Origin: Rhypophila decipiens | Lineage: Eukaryota; Ascomycota; Sordariomycetes; Sordariales; Naviculisporaceae | Direction of reading: 5' to 3' | DNA length: 64,000 nucleotides | Assembly (NCBI GenBank): GCA_033297075.1 | Contig: MU858056.1 | Coordinates: forward strand, 455,317-519,316 | In this document: positions 12,064 to 24,810 of the stretch, piece after piece | Layout of the letters: every line of letters starts with the position of its first letter | Numbering within the stretch: the first letter of the stretch is position 1 | The notes under the pieces: model-generated | Told to the model about the DNA's origin: nothing | The model's database searches: none | The model's input: only the letters and a program-made list of their open reading frames with translations | Made by a program: the position numbers and the translations under genes

Positions 12064-12634
12064 GGTGGTGATGCTGATATTGTTGCTGCTGGCTGGCGGC
12101 CCCTGGGTGAGCATTTGCCGCTCTGGGTATTAGATAGGGCGACATCTCGCCAGGTGATGCGATCGCCTGCCTCTTTGGAGCATGCTCGCTGATGTCACCG
12201 ATAGACCTTCGTTTCAAAGGCGAGATGGTCGGCGGTGGGACATGGGCATTAAACATGACCTCTGCTGCGTGGATACATTGCTTCATGTTGCGGCCTGCAA
12301 GTTTCATGTGTCAGTTGCCCGAAGTGTCCTTGCGCATATTTTTGCTCTCGTCTTGGTCGGTTCAGCGCAAAGTTAAAAGACAAGGATTGAGACCTACCAC
12401 GCGGAAGATGGAAAGACATCCAGTCAGGCTGTACCTCGTGATATTTGATGAAATCAACGAGAGTATTCACATCGATATGGCTATATTTGACCATCTCGGC
12501 GAGAACGAAGCGCTGTGTAATTATTGTTTAGACCTGGGCGATGCTCTAAGGAAGAGAGACAAGGCTGGACTGGGCATGTCAGGTCTCGCTCAAAAAGGAC
12601 GTACCTTTTCCTCATCACTGAAAGAAGACTCCAT
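11348..12634 (-). CDS. Fungal nuclear protein with SANT-like N-terminus, polyQ and AT-hook
   Basis: Predicted exons 12634-12605, 12512-12398 and 12294-11348 give 363 residues. The first 60 residues read MESSFSDEEK, RFVLAEMVKYSHID, then DWMSFHLPRGRNMKQCIHAAEVM. This resembles the Myb/SANT-like opening of fungal proteins in which a GR-x-x-KQC segment forms the last helix; that assignment is inference from pattern. Downstream are a basic patch (SPLKRRS, APKRQA), a His/Gln tract with about ten consecutive Gln, and a canonical AT-hook core RRRGRPPK, which binds the minor groove of AT-rich DNA. The rest is Pro/Ser-rich and likely disordered. The third exon joins in phase 1 to restore PRGRN. Expected location is the nucleus; the target genes are unknown. 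Confidence 0.72.
12035..12058. repeat. CTG/CAG trinucleotide microsatellite (polyQ)
   Basis: Eight consecutive CTG units on the + strand, extended by interrupted TTG/CTG/GTG units to about 12090. On the minus strand it encodes the polyglutamine tract of the AT-hook protein, so length changes stay in frame. Confidence 0.9.
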
Positions 12635-15600
12635 GACGGGAGTGAGGTGCCTGGACTCGTTGACAAGAAAGAGCGAGCTGGGCGAGGAGAAATGGTGTTT
12701 GGTGAATGATAGTCATTTGTCAAGGGAGAAAAGTAAAAACAACAAGAAATCAAATTCTAGAAAGGCGGTTTGCTCGTGATTCCGGGACCACAAGACCACC
12801 GTCGCAGTGGCGAAGCGAAGCGCATTAGGTGACTATGGGCAGCGAGAACAGTGCTGGAAGATGCCGGCTCAGATTTGCGACAACGCGGGTCCTGCTTCCG
12901 GGTTGCGGACGGGGTATGCAGAAGGATTCAAACGAGTGTCGAGAGCTTCCCCGAAGCTTGGTCCGTCATGGCCTTGGTGACACCGGAAGAACAGAGCGCA
13001 TCGAGTCGACCTCAAGACGACGACAGGCACTAAATATGAGTGGTGGAGAGGTCTTGAAAGAGAGGGCGGCAAAGAGACGCGAGCGGGTGGGAAGCGCGCG
13101 TCTTAGGGGGAAGGTGAGGGGGGTCCAGACTTGAAAGACTGCCACTTTTGGCTTGCCAGGGGGCCTGTATCAGGGTATTGCCGTATGCACAGGCCAGGTT
13201 AATGTTGTTCAGACCTCCCCAAACTCAGACCATCTGTGCTCTCTCTCTTTTGCGATAGGCAATGAATGTGAGAACTGAGAAGCCAGTCCTTCACCGAGCT
13301 TTCCCACTGGAGGGTGTTGATTATTGTTTGGATTTTCCACCCAGTAGATTCCCGCGTTGCTATCCACAGGTCATTTCCTCATGTGTTGACCAGCTTTCCC
13401 TTGGCCGAGATCTCTCCGGAGCGCTGACGAGCGAATTGCTAGGATGTCCCACAAAGGTTGCAGATGCAGACCGATCAAGTGACTATGCATGTGGTAAGGC
13501 GCGCTGGTCCAGACGAGCGTGTAGTGGTGTGTAGTCTGCTTAGAGTGCCGCACGACCCAGAAGGAAAAAAGAGACCAATCTTTTTTTACTTGGTTGTTGA
13601 CAGGTTAGTGTCTTGTTCGGGATGTTTTCAAACGCGGCTGGAGTCGACTAAACCTTGGTGCGGGTGCATCTCAAGCATCTCAGAGTGCGGAAAGAACCAG
13701 ATGTCGACAGGGAAAGAGCAGCCTTGGCGGTGCAACCTCAAGACGCTTCCCTGGCAATCATCTCCTTCCGTACCCTCACAAGCTCCTTCTCCCTCACAAA
13801 CAAAAACCCAACAAGGAAGGAAGTGAGATCTCCCTCCTCGATCCTGCCACTGCCTGCCAGAAATGAGCCTGACAGTCTGACCGACCGCCGAGTCATTCGG
13901 AGGGGGATTATTAGCGGGAACCCCTAGCCACCCCTTCCTTCCGCTTGGACAGCAAAAGTAACGGTTATGAGCCGAACGCCTGTTGGTTGATGATCCCGGA
14001 TCTCACCAGCAGCCAGCCAGCGGCCACCTTCAATGAAACGTCCTTTCCCGGTTCAGAGATGTGCGTGTTGTGCGTAGGGCAGGACGGTCCCATTTGGACA
14101 ATAACAATATGTTGAAATTGAACTTGTCGCGTCCGGTCGGTCCTTGTCCGCTTGCAATGGGAAGTCGCACTGCACTCGCTCCCTGCAGTGCGATCGTTAT
14201 GGTGCAACGCGGGCGAATCTCCCTACCAGATAGGTGCTCTGTCCCAGTGTAACTGAACTGAAAGTGGAATGGGTGTGCAGTGCCGCTGATAGCCCTCCAG
14301 ACTTGTTGCAATCTTTCCCGCAGGCAAAATGTCCATTGTCCATGGAACGTCGATATCGCCATTGCGGCCATTCGTTCAGGCCTCGAGCACCAAACTCAGC
14401 TCCTCCTCAGTTGTCTCTCCCCGGGGGTAATGTAAATGAGCCAAGGAAGCGACCATGCACGACTCCCTTCTGATAAGTCGTCGTATGCAAGCCTCCAGTC
14501 TGATATTCCTGATGAATGGCCAGACATATGCACCTCACGACAACCTGCAGCTGCACATGTGACCCCCCATGATTGACCGTGGCTTCGATAGGGCATGGCC
14601 GTCTGGGGAAATTTCCTCCCGTCCATAGGCTCAGAAACCGACAGACAGCCCACATCAAGCAGATCAGATCCGAGGCGGCCAAAACCCCCGAGAACTGGTG
14701 GCATCGTTGACACCGTCGATGGTTGCTGCGGTCGAGTGGCGTGTGCCTGTAAACCTTGAGCTGTGCCGGTGTATTGTACTAGCAGAGCTGGGCGGTGATC
14801 CGCACCAAGCGTGTTAGGGCATCTTTTCACCGCATGCTTACGGCACCTCTTTCTCAACCCATCGATTGAAAGGTTGTTGACTTTAGGTCCAACAGCAACA
14901 AAGTGAGTACAGATACGATCCGGTCAAGACGTACCTAACTGGTCCAACTTTCGGGTAGCACTAAAGGCTTATTTCTCGACTTTGCTCAAAAGACACTGCG
15001 CAATTGGCCCTCAAGCATCGCGATGAAGGCTTCGGTATCCACAAGATGACTGTGGGAGGCCAGTTATGGCGGCCATTGGTTGCGACCTGGGACCGTCTCG
15101 CCAATAACATCGTCGAGCGGGGGGTTTGGGTTTATCACACAACCAGATATCTATCGGCAGTCGACATTCAAGAGCCGCATGCTTACTTGAAAAGAGCGAT
15201 ATGATCTTTCGATATCGTCGACGGCGCATTGACGACGTCTGGTGTCGAAACTCGACTACGACATATCCCACTCAATCTTCAATCAAGGCCCAGTTGCGAG
15301 GTCCTCAAGGCGTCTTTATAATGTTTTCAGAACACCCCCAACGTCTTCTCCACATCGCCAGCTGCACGATGAGCTGGCACCGGCATCTGCACTGGGAGCA
15401 AGACCCAAATGCCATGACGAAGGTTTCTTCAAGGATCCTGCATGCCAAAAGCTCGATCAACCCAATCCCTCGAAATGGCGGTGCGGTTTGTGCATTTCTT
15501 GGTGCCCTATCGTCACGATTGTTTGCCTCGTTTAAACCCAATCGAGGAGGTCCCCAGTCCATCCGTCCCTTATTACCGGCACGCAGTTGCTTTCCACAAA

Positions 15601-16948
15601 TCCAACCGCGGATTCTGAGGCGACGTTTGATCTGATAGCTTTATAGCTTTCATTGTCACATTTCTCCTGCTTATGAGCTGCGACACGCGGCATAGTCGCA
15701 GTTTCACGGAGGACTTTGACATCTTGAATGTGCCGGGCGGTGGTCCCGGATACAACACATGGCCTTCCAAGCTTTAGCGGTGTGCAGCGCACATATATGA
15801 TATGCTCCCACATGAATCTAGGAAAGCGAAGGATTGCTGATTCAGAAAGTCAACAAACCGGACGAATGGTAAAAGGCTTTTCTGGATAGGTGAGTTTCGG
15901 TGTGCGAAGTCGCCTCAAGATTCCGGCAGTCGAACGATCCCATATCATTCTCAACATGGTTACTTCTTGAGGAGTCGGAGAATTGGAATTTTATTCTTTT
16001 TCACTGACTGAGCGCAAATCGGGTCCTGCAAATACATACCAGAGCGGCAGTGAGTCTACAGAAGCGACGCTGAGGATGTTGGTTGCTGCAAGATTACGGG
16101 TTATGAAAGATGGGATTGTCACTGTCATGAGAAGGGAAGTTGATGGTTTAAGTTGATGGTTTCCAAGTGAGGCTGGCACGGGATTGATAATTCCGCTAAT
16201 CCGGAATTTGCCTAGGGGAAGCTTAGCTCAGCAATGATGGTCCGAGCGCATTCAGCAATGTCCCACTCAGGCTCTCAGCCCACTGTGGACTTGTGCTGGA
16301 GCGGCCTGGAGGGCAGTATTAACAGCGCTACAGGGTGGTCTAGGTCAGGCCGAAGAACGGGCACTATTGTCTCGCTGTGGATTTTGGAGAGGCAGGGGCA
16401 GAATCCGTCGCGCTTGCTCTCTGTGTTATGCATCTCGTAGTCTTCTACGGAATACCATTCTCCCTCGTCAATTAGCAACTTTGATTCTGGTTTGCGAGCG
16501 CAATTCAGTATCCTTAATTGGAAGTTTCAATTATCGTCGCCCGTGCCAGGCAATTTGTTCAGAAACTGCTCCGTTCTGATTGGCTTCAAGGCTGAGAGAG
16601 GTTCAGATTGGCGGGTGATATTTCATCTTCAATATTTTTGGTCCAGGCGCTGTTTTCGGTTATGTCGCAAAGACGCTGAATATCTTCCTCGTTCGCCTCC
16701 TCCTCTGCATTTTCCTTCCTTCGGCCTCAGCGTCCACAAAAACTCTTCCGACTTCTTATCAGGTGGCACCCCCCCCAAAGGACCTCACACATGGGCGGCG
16801 CATTGCAAACTTTATACGACCCTGCCGATTTTCATATTTGTTCGCGGCCGCGGTCTGCGTGGCCCTTCCCGAGCTGAACGTGATCGGCGGCAACAACCGC
16901 TCGTCTTTTGCTCTCTTCTCGTGACCAGCGCACGAACTGCTGTTCGCC
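12635..16948. other. Long intergenic region upstream of SET2
   Basis: About 4.3 kb, the longest gene-poor stretch on this side of the window. Open frames of 60-170 codons occur on both strands and overlap each other, but none shows a family motif, codon consistency or usable splice sites. The last few hundred bases (16600-16948) are pyrimidine-rich on the + strand, as expected for a SET2 leader. I see no repeat, tRNA or transposon relic. Confidence 0.5.
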
Positions 16949-19905
16949 ATGGACGACGACGAGCGTGCACCGGACCCAGCAGAGGGTGGTATGATGGTCG
17001 AGGAGACACCAAGGACAAATGGTTCGCGGTTAAAGAAGGAGGAAAAGAGCGCCACCGCAACCCCGACCGACTCGAAAATGAACTCCAGAGCGCCGAGTAT
17101 GTCGCCCGACCAAGCAAAATCTGCAAGCGACAGTACACCAACCCCGGAAAATGGTGGTTCGGTATCAAAGCTGGTGCGCAAGGCATCGCAGAAAAAAGCC
17201 AGAAATACGCCGCAGTTGTTCGACTATCTACCTGATGTCACCGAGGATGCATGCAGCACATTTCAGGTCATCAACGATTGTCTCTATGGGTCGCGTAATA
17301 TGGGGGCTACTGAGCATGATGCTCTGGACTGTGATTGTGCTGAAGAATGGCGTAAGTCCTCCCTCCGTTTGATATTGCTTTCCTTGCCCATCTCCAAGTC
17401 TCGCGCGATTCCCAGTTTCTGGCGCGATATAGCCCCCTAACACTTCTTCTTAGGTGATGGTCAAAATCATGCCTGCGGTGAGGATTCGGACTGCATCAAT
17501 CGATTAACCAAGATGGAGTGCGTGGACGGGGATTGCAACTGCGGAAACGGCTGCCAGAATCAGCGATTTCAACGAAAACAGTACGCCAATGTCTCGGTAA
17601 TCAAGACGGAGAAGAAAGGATTCGGTCTGCGGGCAAACGTGGAGTTGCAGCCAAATGACTTTATTTTCGAGTACATCGGCGAGGTCATCAACGAACCGAC
17701 GTTCAGGAACCGAATGATCAAGTACGACAAAGAAGGGATCAAACACTTTTATTTCATGTCCCTCACCAAGAATGAGTTCGTGGACGCTACGAAAAAAGGC
17801 AACCTGGGCCGGTTCTGCAATCACTCGTGCAATCCAAACTGTTATGTGGACAAATGGGTTGTGGGCGATAAACTGCGCATGGGCATTTTTGCCGGACGCA
17901 GCATTCAAGCTGGCGAGGAGCTGGTCTTCAATTACAATGTGGACCGCTATGGTGCTGACCCCCAGCCATGTTACTGCGGCGAGTCGAACTGCACGGGCTA
18001 CATTGGCGGCAAGACCCAAACGGAGCGTGCCACCAAACTCTCGCTGGCGACAATTGAAGCCCTCGGAATCGACGATGGCGACAGCTGGGACACAGCGGTC
18101 GCCAAGAAACCCCGCAAGAAGAAGTCGGCCGAGAACGACGAGGACTATGTCAACAGTACGCAGCCCCGCGAACTGGACGAATATGGTGTCACCAAAGTCA
18201 TGGCTACTCTTATGCAGTGCAAGGAAAAATGGATCGCTGTCAAGCTTCTATCCCGTCTTCAGGCCGCCGACGACCATCTTCGCCATAGGGTGGTGAAAAT
18301 GCACGGGTACCAAATCATGAAGAGCACGCTGAACACTTTCAAGGACGACACAAACGTGGTGCTACAAATCCTCGATATTCTGTACAAGCTGCCCCGCATC
18401 ACAAAAAACAAAATTTCGGATTCCAACATCGAATTGGCTGTGCAGCCCCTGACAACGAGCCATCACGAGGACGTCGCGTTTGAGGCCCGCAGATTATTGG
18501 AAGAGTGGTCCAAGCTCGAGACTGCCTACCGCATCCCACGCAAAAAACTTGACCCCTCCGCCGGGCCAGCAGTCGCGACTATAAATTCGTTTGAGGATGA
18601 CCGACGGAACATGGACCGCGAGGAAACTTCCAAACCAATTGCAGCCAACCCGTTTGCCAACATGGTCGTTCCTACCGGACCGCGGAGCAACATTCCGCAA
18701 CGCAACGCCAATTTCGCAACTGGTCAGAGACCACGAAAGTTGCCCACCAATTTACCAGCAGGGTGGTTTGTCACGACGGATCAGAACAATCGCTACTACT
18801 TTTACGACAAGAGTGGCAATGTCACCTGGCACCGGCCTACCGCTCCCGCCGCAGAGATGCAAAAGGCCTCTGCCAAGGCTCAGCAAGATCAGAATCAGAA
18901 GGCGCTCCAGGATATCATCGACAGTCTGACCAAGGAACCGACGCCGAGACATTCTGCTAGCCACACTCCGCAGCAGGCAAGCACGCCTGTGCCCGAACCC
19001 AAGAAGGAAAAATGGCGTTCACTCTCCATCGAGAAGCAGATGAAAATTTACGAGAATACGGTATGTACTGACCAAAACACCCCTCTTACCGAAAGTGTCA
19101 CACCGTGCCTGTGCTAATCATGCTCTAGCTTTTCCCTCACGTCAAATATGTAATGGACAAGTTTCGCCACAAGCTTCCCAAGGAAGAGCTCAAAAAGTTT
19201 GCCAGGGAGGTAAATAAGAAGCTGGTGGCTTCCGACTACAAGAACAACCGCGTCGATGATCCCACCTCCATCACACCCAACCAGGAGAAGAAGGTCAAGA
19301 AATTTGTCAAGGACTTCCTCGACAAAGCTGTGGTCAAATACAAGGAGCACGAGAAGAAGAAGGCCGATCGTCTTGCTGGTGGAAGCTCCTCTGCTAAATC
19401 ACCCTCCCGCGAGACCACGCACACACCAGCGGCCGAGGCCACTCCCGTGAAGGATGACGTCGACTTGTCTGACATGGAGGTCGAAGATGCAGCCAGCACA
19501 ACTTCTTTAGACCGTAAGCGAAAGCGGGAGAACGAGCCAGAATCGACTGGCCAAACTCCGTCCGAAACACCGTCTCTGAAGCGGGTTAAGGAAGATGAAA
19601 TGACCGAGATACCGAGCCCACCACCGCCCCCGCCCCCTCCAAACGACGTCTGCACACCGCCATTGAGCGAGGAGGAGAGGTCAATGCGTGAGCAAGAGGA
19701 GGCCCTGATGAGAGAGAATGAAGAGGCTCAGCGGCTGGAGGATGAAGCCGAGCAAACCGGCGGGTATACGAACGGAAACGGCAGTCACCATATTGAGAAA
19801 GCCGTTGACGGGATGAATCTAAACCGAGGGGACGACAAAAAGACTACGGTCATCCCGACGAATGGATCAGTGCAATCAGGGGAAATGGAAGTTGACAAAC
19901 CATAA
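16949..19905 (+). CDS. SET2: Histone H3 lysine-36 methyltransferase SET2
   Basis: Trimethylates H3K36 co-transcriptionally while bound to the phosphorylated RNA polymerase II tail. Exons 16949-17351, 17454-19060 and 19129-19905 give 928 residues. After an acidic/basic N-terminus comes the Cys-rich AWS region (about 115-175, [27 protein letters not shown]). The SET domain runs from about 177 to 298 with [31 protein letters not shown] (SAM and substrate site) and FNYNVDRYG. The post-SET zinc site is [15 protein letters not shown] helical region resembling a TFIIS N-terminal fold follows (about 350-460), then a WW domain ([19 protein letters not shown] to WHRP, about 570-600). The SRI domain starts at [18 protein letters not shown] and binds the polymerase tail; the last intron falls inside it. 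The C-terminus is acidic with a Pro run. All catalytic motifs are present. Confidence 0.97.
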
Positions 19906-21087
19906 CAAACCAATCGCACCCAGGAATATTTAAGAAGCAGGAAATTTAGGGCCATTGACAAGGGGTCAATGGTTCTCGGTGCATCCTCAGCTCATTGACA
20001 TCCTTCGTTAAGTTTTCGGCTATGGGCTAGAGACCAGCTCATTGCTCCTTTCTTCGCTGGACTCATGGGCCAACACATCCACTCAACTCGGTCCTATCAA
20101 TCTAAGGGTTTTTATCAGGAACTGTAATGGTAAATGGAATGTGAGCTGGCATTAGCTGGGCTGGTGGACGGGATATTATATCGGGGGGTTTTCAGCGGCT
20201 CATTTGGGCGTATTATTATACTCCAGCTTCTTCTTTTCTTTACGATCATATAGCCGGCTGGCTCATTGTTTGCCTGTATGGATTTTTTGGGAAGGGCTTT
20301 TCTTCCAACAAAAAAATTGGGCATCGTTTTCGATTTCCATTCTGCTCTTCTATTGCACGGTTTGAGAAACATTTTCTCTATGGTTTTTTTCTTTCTCTTT
20401 CTCGCTTCCATTTTAAGCAGCATTATTAGGTTATTGACATACCATACCATATCACTTACGTTTTTATAGGGACATCTTTTGAGGCCAGCCATTTTATTTC
20501 TGGAGTTCTGGATTCGATGGCTTTTTTGTGTTTGTGTGATGAAGGAGTTTATTTCTTTGGTGTGTCCAGTCATTCACGAGAGACTGTTGTGCATATTTGC
20601 GCCCATCATGCAGGGATTTTCATCATGATTCATGGTAGCCTCTCAGGCTACAACAGGCAGTTTCATTCTCGGCTCTTTTATACACGTCCCCAAATTGGGC
20701 GGTGGATGATGACTTTAAGTAGGTACCTACAAAGACCTGCTTGCCGAGTGTCGACTCGAGCAGTCGAGCGGAGGAGTATATACATACGCATCAGGACTGT
20801 ATAAAGAATATACATATACCCACCTTGGACCTGATGGTATCTGCAAGAATCTTCCATAACCAGCGGTTGACATGTGCCTCGTCGAATTTCAGCAAAGGGC
20901 CTCGTTGAACACCAAACCAGAGATTATGGATAGCCACCAATCGCATTACACGATCCCAGGTCATGGAATTCATCGCATTCTGTTCCTGACTTTTCACCTT
21001 GAACTACCAAACAAAACAAAACAATACGGCCAGATTTTGAGGTCATCAACCTAGCAACCTAAACATGGCCCACGGTCCTACCATCAC
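19906..21087. other. Convergent spacer between SET2 and the GABA transaminase gene
   Basis: About 1.2 kb between two converging 3' ends. The middle (20270-20530) is T-rich on the + strand. A minus-strand frame of about 150 codons here is Lys-rich only because of the A-rich strand and has no recognisable content. Confidence 0.55.
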
Positions 21088-22677
21088 CTACTGAAAGCTC
21101 TTGACAACCTTCTCCAACGCCTCAAGCAGAATATCAGCATGCCTCTCCTCGAAAATCAACATAGGCCTCAACCGAACAGCACTAACACCACTGCCCCCAA
21201 TGTTAACCCCAAACTTCTTTGCCCTGACCAAAAACTCATCTCTGTTGGGGTTATCAAACGCAATAAAAGTGCCCATTCCCTTGCCTCGCAGGTTATCAAA
21301 CTGCCCCGGGTACTTCTTGGCCAAGCCCTCCAGCTTGCCATACAGATAATCACCCACCCTCGCAGTGTTAGCCACCAAATCAAGCCGTTCAATCTCCTGC
21401 ACGATGGCGCGGAAGAGCAACGCCCGTGCGGGATCACCCATCCACGTGTTGAACTGTCTGTATGGCTTGTTGGGCCTCAGCTCCGGGTTGCCGAAGTAGT
21501 AGCCTGCTGTCTGGGCCTTCTTGGAAAAGGTAACCATGTCAGGCGGGTCCTGGAGGTTCCAGTGCTCGTGGGCCCAGAACTTTCCGGTTGCGCCGACGCC
21601 GGTTTGGACCTCGTCCACAATGAAGAGGACGTTGTGCTTGCGGGTGATCTCTCGTAGACCGCGGAAGAACTCGGGGGAGGCGTGGTTGTCGCCTCCTTCG
21701 GACTGGATAGGCTCCACGACAACTGCGCACGGGGGCACGCGGTAGTTTAGGATGAGGTGCTCTACCTCTTCGAGGGCTGCTTTCTCGGCTGCATGATTCT
21801 CCTCGACGTGTTCCTCGAGCGGGTATTTCAGTAGAGGGAAGGTGGCTTGGGGCCAGTCAAAGGAGGGAATGTCAAGCTTGTGGATTGGCTTGGAGCGGGT
21901 GGTGGACAAGCTGCCGAAGAGACGGCCGTGGAAGGCTGTCTTGAATGACATGATGCTATATTCCTTTGCTCCCGGGGGCAGTTCATTCTTCATGGCCGAG
22001 TCCATTTCTTGTTGGGTAAACTCGACATGGGGGCCTCCGCGCTCGTGCTGGCGGCGCCACATAAAGGCTGCTTTGTATGCTGTCTCGTTGGCGTCGGAGC
22101 CGGCCATTGCGGTGAAGACTTGGTTTAAACCCTTGGGGGCTACCTTGAGGATGCCCGTCTTGAGGACCTCTGCCCAGTCCTTTGGAGGGAAGTTGCCTAG
22201 GGCGGGGCGGTTGATGAGGCCGTTGATCATGTCGTCGCCCCGGGCTGCCTTGATCAGGGCCGGGTTGTTGTACCCTATGGGGATAGAGGCAATCTGGGCG
22301 TAGCTATTGTGATTGAAGTTAGTTGGGGTACTTGTTGGGCGAGGTTGATGCTAGACTTACACATCGAGGAGCACATTGCCATCGGGATCGGCAATGTAGT
22401 TCCCAGAGCTGTTCTGGTAATCAGTGAGCATGTTCAAGCTCCTGGTATCAAAGACCTCGTGTAACTCCTCAATGGCAGCTTTGGCCTTGGGACCGGGAAT
22501 CTCGGTCTTGACCGTTGGGCCCTCGGGCTCCCACGAGTAGTATGACGACATGGCGGATGTGGTAGCTGTGAAATGTCGGTAGGACTGGGCGGCAAGGGCG
22601 GGATGAAGCCTGGAGGCGGCCGAGGTGGATAGAGGGCGGAGGAGAGAGTTGCCTGTGCGGATGACTCTCGAAGCCAT
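21088..22677 (-). CDS. UGA1: 4-aminobutyrate (GABA) aminotransferase
   Basis: PLP enzyme converting GABA and 2-oxoglutarate to succinic semialdehyde and glutamate, the entry of the GABA shunt. Exons 22677-22361 and 22303-21088 give 510 residues; the 57-base intron (GTAAGT to ATAG) joins GT with C to rebuild LDVYAQIAS. Class III aminotransferase marks are present: GSDANETAYKAA (PLP phosphate site), PPCAVVVEPIQSEGGD, VDEVQTGVGATGKFWAHE, and TFSKKAQTAGYY with the Schiff-base lysine. The N-terminal 42 residues are Arg/Ser/Ala-rich without acidic residues, typical of a mitochondrial presequence. An internal Met43 (MSSYYSWEPEG) would give a form about the length of the yeast cytosolic enzyme. The coding strand turns G/T-rich near the 3' end (below about 21440). 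Confidence 0.96.
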
Positions 22678-24810
22678 GGCTGCTATGAATTCTCCGGTGC
22701 GGAGGGGAGTGGGAGGTATATATAGTGTGTAAACCGTTGGGTTGGATGTCTGTGTATCACGAGGTCCCCGCTGTGAGGTCGCGCAGGTACCAGTCTAGCT
22801 GCAGAGCTACCTTGATGGCAAGTACAGTCAGTGCTCGTAGTCAAAACAGAAGTCTGCCTGCGTCTCGCTTGGAAGGACGAGACCCGGTCGACAGCTCGGT
22901 AGCCCGTCAAATTGGTAGCTGTCAGGTCGAGCAGTCAACTGTTGTTTGTCTTCCTCGATGAGTGTGTGTGTCGTGTGAAGTTGAGAACTCCTTTGGGGAA
23001 GAAATGGGTATCGCCGGCTTTAAGCTTATATTGCCTCCCGAGCACCAATGAGAGCAATCAATTATTCAAATCCAAGGCGGGGCGGAAACAAACCGGGGGA
23101 ACTAAGAAGAGCCGTTTGTGTTCTCGATGACAACTAGTGTAGTCTGGACAATTGAACCTATCAAGCTCCCTTGATCCCTGACCTGACCTGTTACTCAACA
23201 GTCAAGACTCGTCACCGACGAAGCTCTGAACAATGGTACTGAGGCCTGTGACCTGCAGTGCGGATACGGGCCAGTTCAAGCTCTGCATGTCACAAACCGT
23301 TACCTAACATCTTCAGTGGCGATGGCGCCCGTTCCTTTCCCATTGAAGGCATGAGATCATGTCCCATGTAACTGTACTTGCGAGATCGGGCCTGGATCCT
23401 TCTCTGCTGCTTTGTACTGTACACTACTGCGGTTCGAGCACCAGTACGGAGAAGTGAAATTATCAGGATTCTACTTGCAGATAGTCCAATAAAGCTTGAA
23501 TCTCTCACCGTGCCGTTCCACGCGTTCGTAGCAGAGCTTTAATGGTCGTCTATCGTACAGGTATCCGTACTCCATCCATCTTATCATATGATCACCTCTC
23601 TATCCCTGAACGACCTTGTGCCTCCTACCTATCGGAAGAGCTGTCAAGCTCCAGGTGGTAACCCCACTGGTCGATCAGCTCCTTGTAGGCGGGGCCGGGC
23701 TGGGGTTAATGCGGGGCACATTAGCGGGATTGGGCAATTGAATCCAGGGAGAGTGCGGCTACGGAGGTGAGTGATAAGAGGCACCGTCTTATCTTTAGCT
23801 TCAGTGCTGTTTCACTTACAATCAAGCCCCGAATCCAGGTGGGAATCTACATGGTTGGCAGGTATTCAGAAAGCAGAAAGATACAGGTGGATTAGAATCT
23901 CACCTATATCTGTCCTCAAGTTCATTCATCCAGCTTGATAGTTGATACAGAGTGCTCAGTGCTGTCCCAGATATTGCTTGCCTGTACCAATTTGAACATG
24001 TCAGGCCACTCCACCACCCGATGCAATGCAGGACAGCTTCCAACTTGAGGATAGGATACAGCACTTGCCCGCCGGACACCGCCGTTCGTCCGTACTGCAG
24101 CACCCAAATCGTGTTCAAAGTGCGCCATGGCCTGATAAGTGCTTTGGTTTCTTGCCATCGCTTCTGTATTCCATCTCCCCAAATCATTGTCTCCTTGGTG
24201 CCGATAGATGCCGAAGTCACTGATTCCCTCTACGGGGGTAGGGTTGGATACGACACGAACCCCTGCCAAACCATCAGCTCGTAGTTGGGCACAATCAAGA
24301 GCACTGAGCAAAACAACGTATATAAGTTGACTACAAGCGAAAGACCTGCGCGCTTACCCGACAATTCTCTCTGAAAAACGCCTTCTGAGAACATGCTTCC
24401 TGCCATTCCCATGCCATCGAACCCTCAAAGTATCCCATATGCCGTCTTGCAAAAGTGCTCCCTAATACCACGACCGACCGACATCCATCGAAGAAATGTC
24501 AGTTCAAAAACATTATATGTACCCCAAGTCCACGTGCATACTGTATCCTTCCCCAATGGAAACAAGACAGAACAGGCTGGTCAAACCACCCAGAAAGCGC
24601 AGGAGGGAAAACAAGGTTGTAATTAATAAACCAGAAAGTGTAAATAAGGTGGCCAAAAAGAGATAAATCAGGAAATAACCCAACGAATTATCCGTACAGC
24701 TAAGAAAAGGTGTGAGGGTTGCACCGGGTATACCCTCAAACAACGCGTTGAAGCTCGTCAAATGCAGCGAGCAGACTTTCATCATGGGGATGAACCAAGG
24801 TCAAGCCCTC
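22678..24810. other. Intergenic sequence, no gene seen
   Basis: About 2.1 kb between the GABA transaminase start and the 3' end of the bHLH gene. No supported frame. The first 300 bases are the likely transaminase promoter. Confidence 0.55.

Noticed and set aside
14396..14857. Minus-strand frame of about 153 codons in the long region before SET2
   Set aside because: No motif, no splice partner, and no codon pattern like the neighbouring genes.
15126..15635. Plus-strand frame of about 169 codons
   Set aside because: Overlaps another plus frame and minus frames of similar quality; translation lacks any domain-like pattern.
20115..20573. Lys-rich minus-strand frame of about 150 codons after SET2
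   Set aside because: The composition follows the T-rich + strand; the segment fits a 3' untranslated region. No motif.
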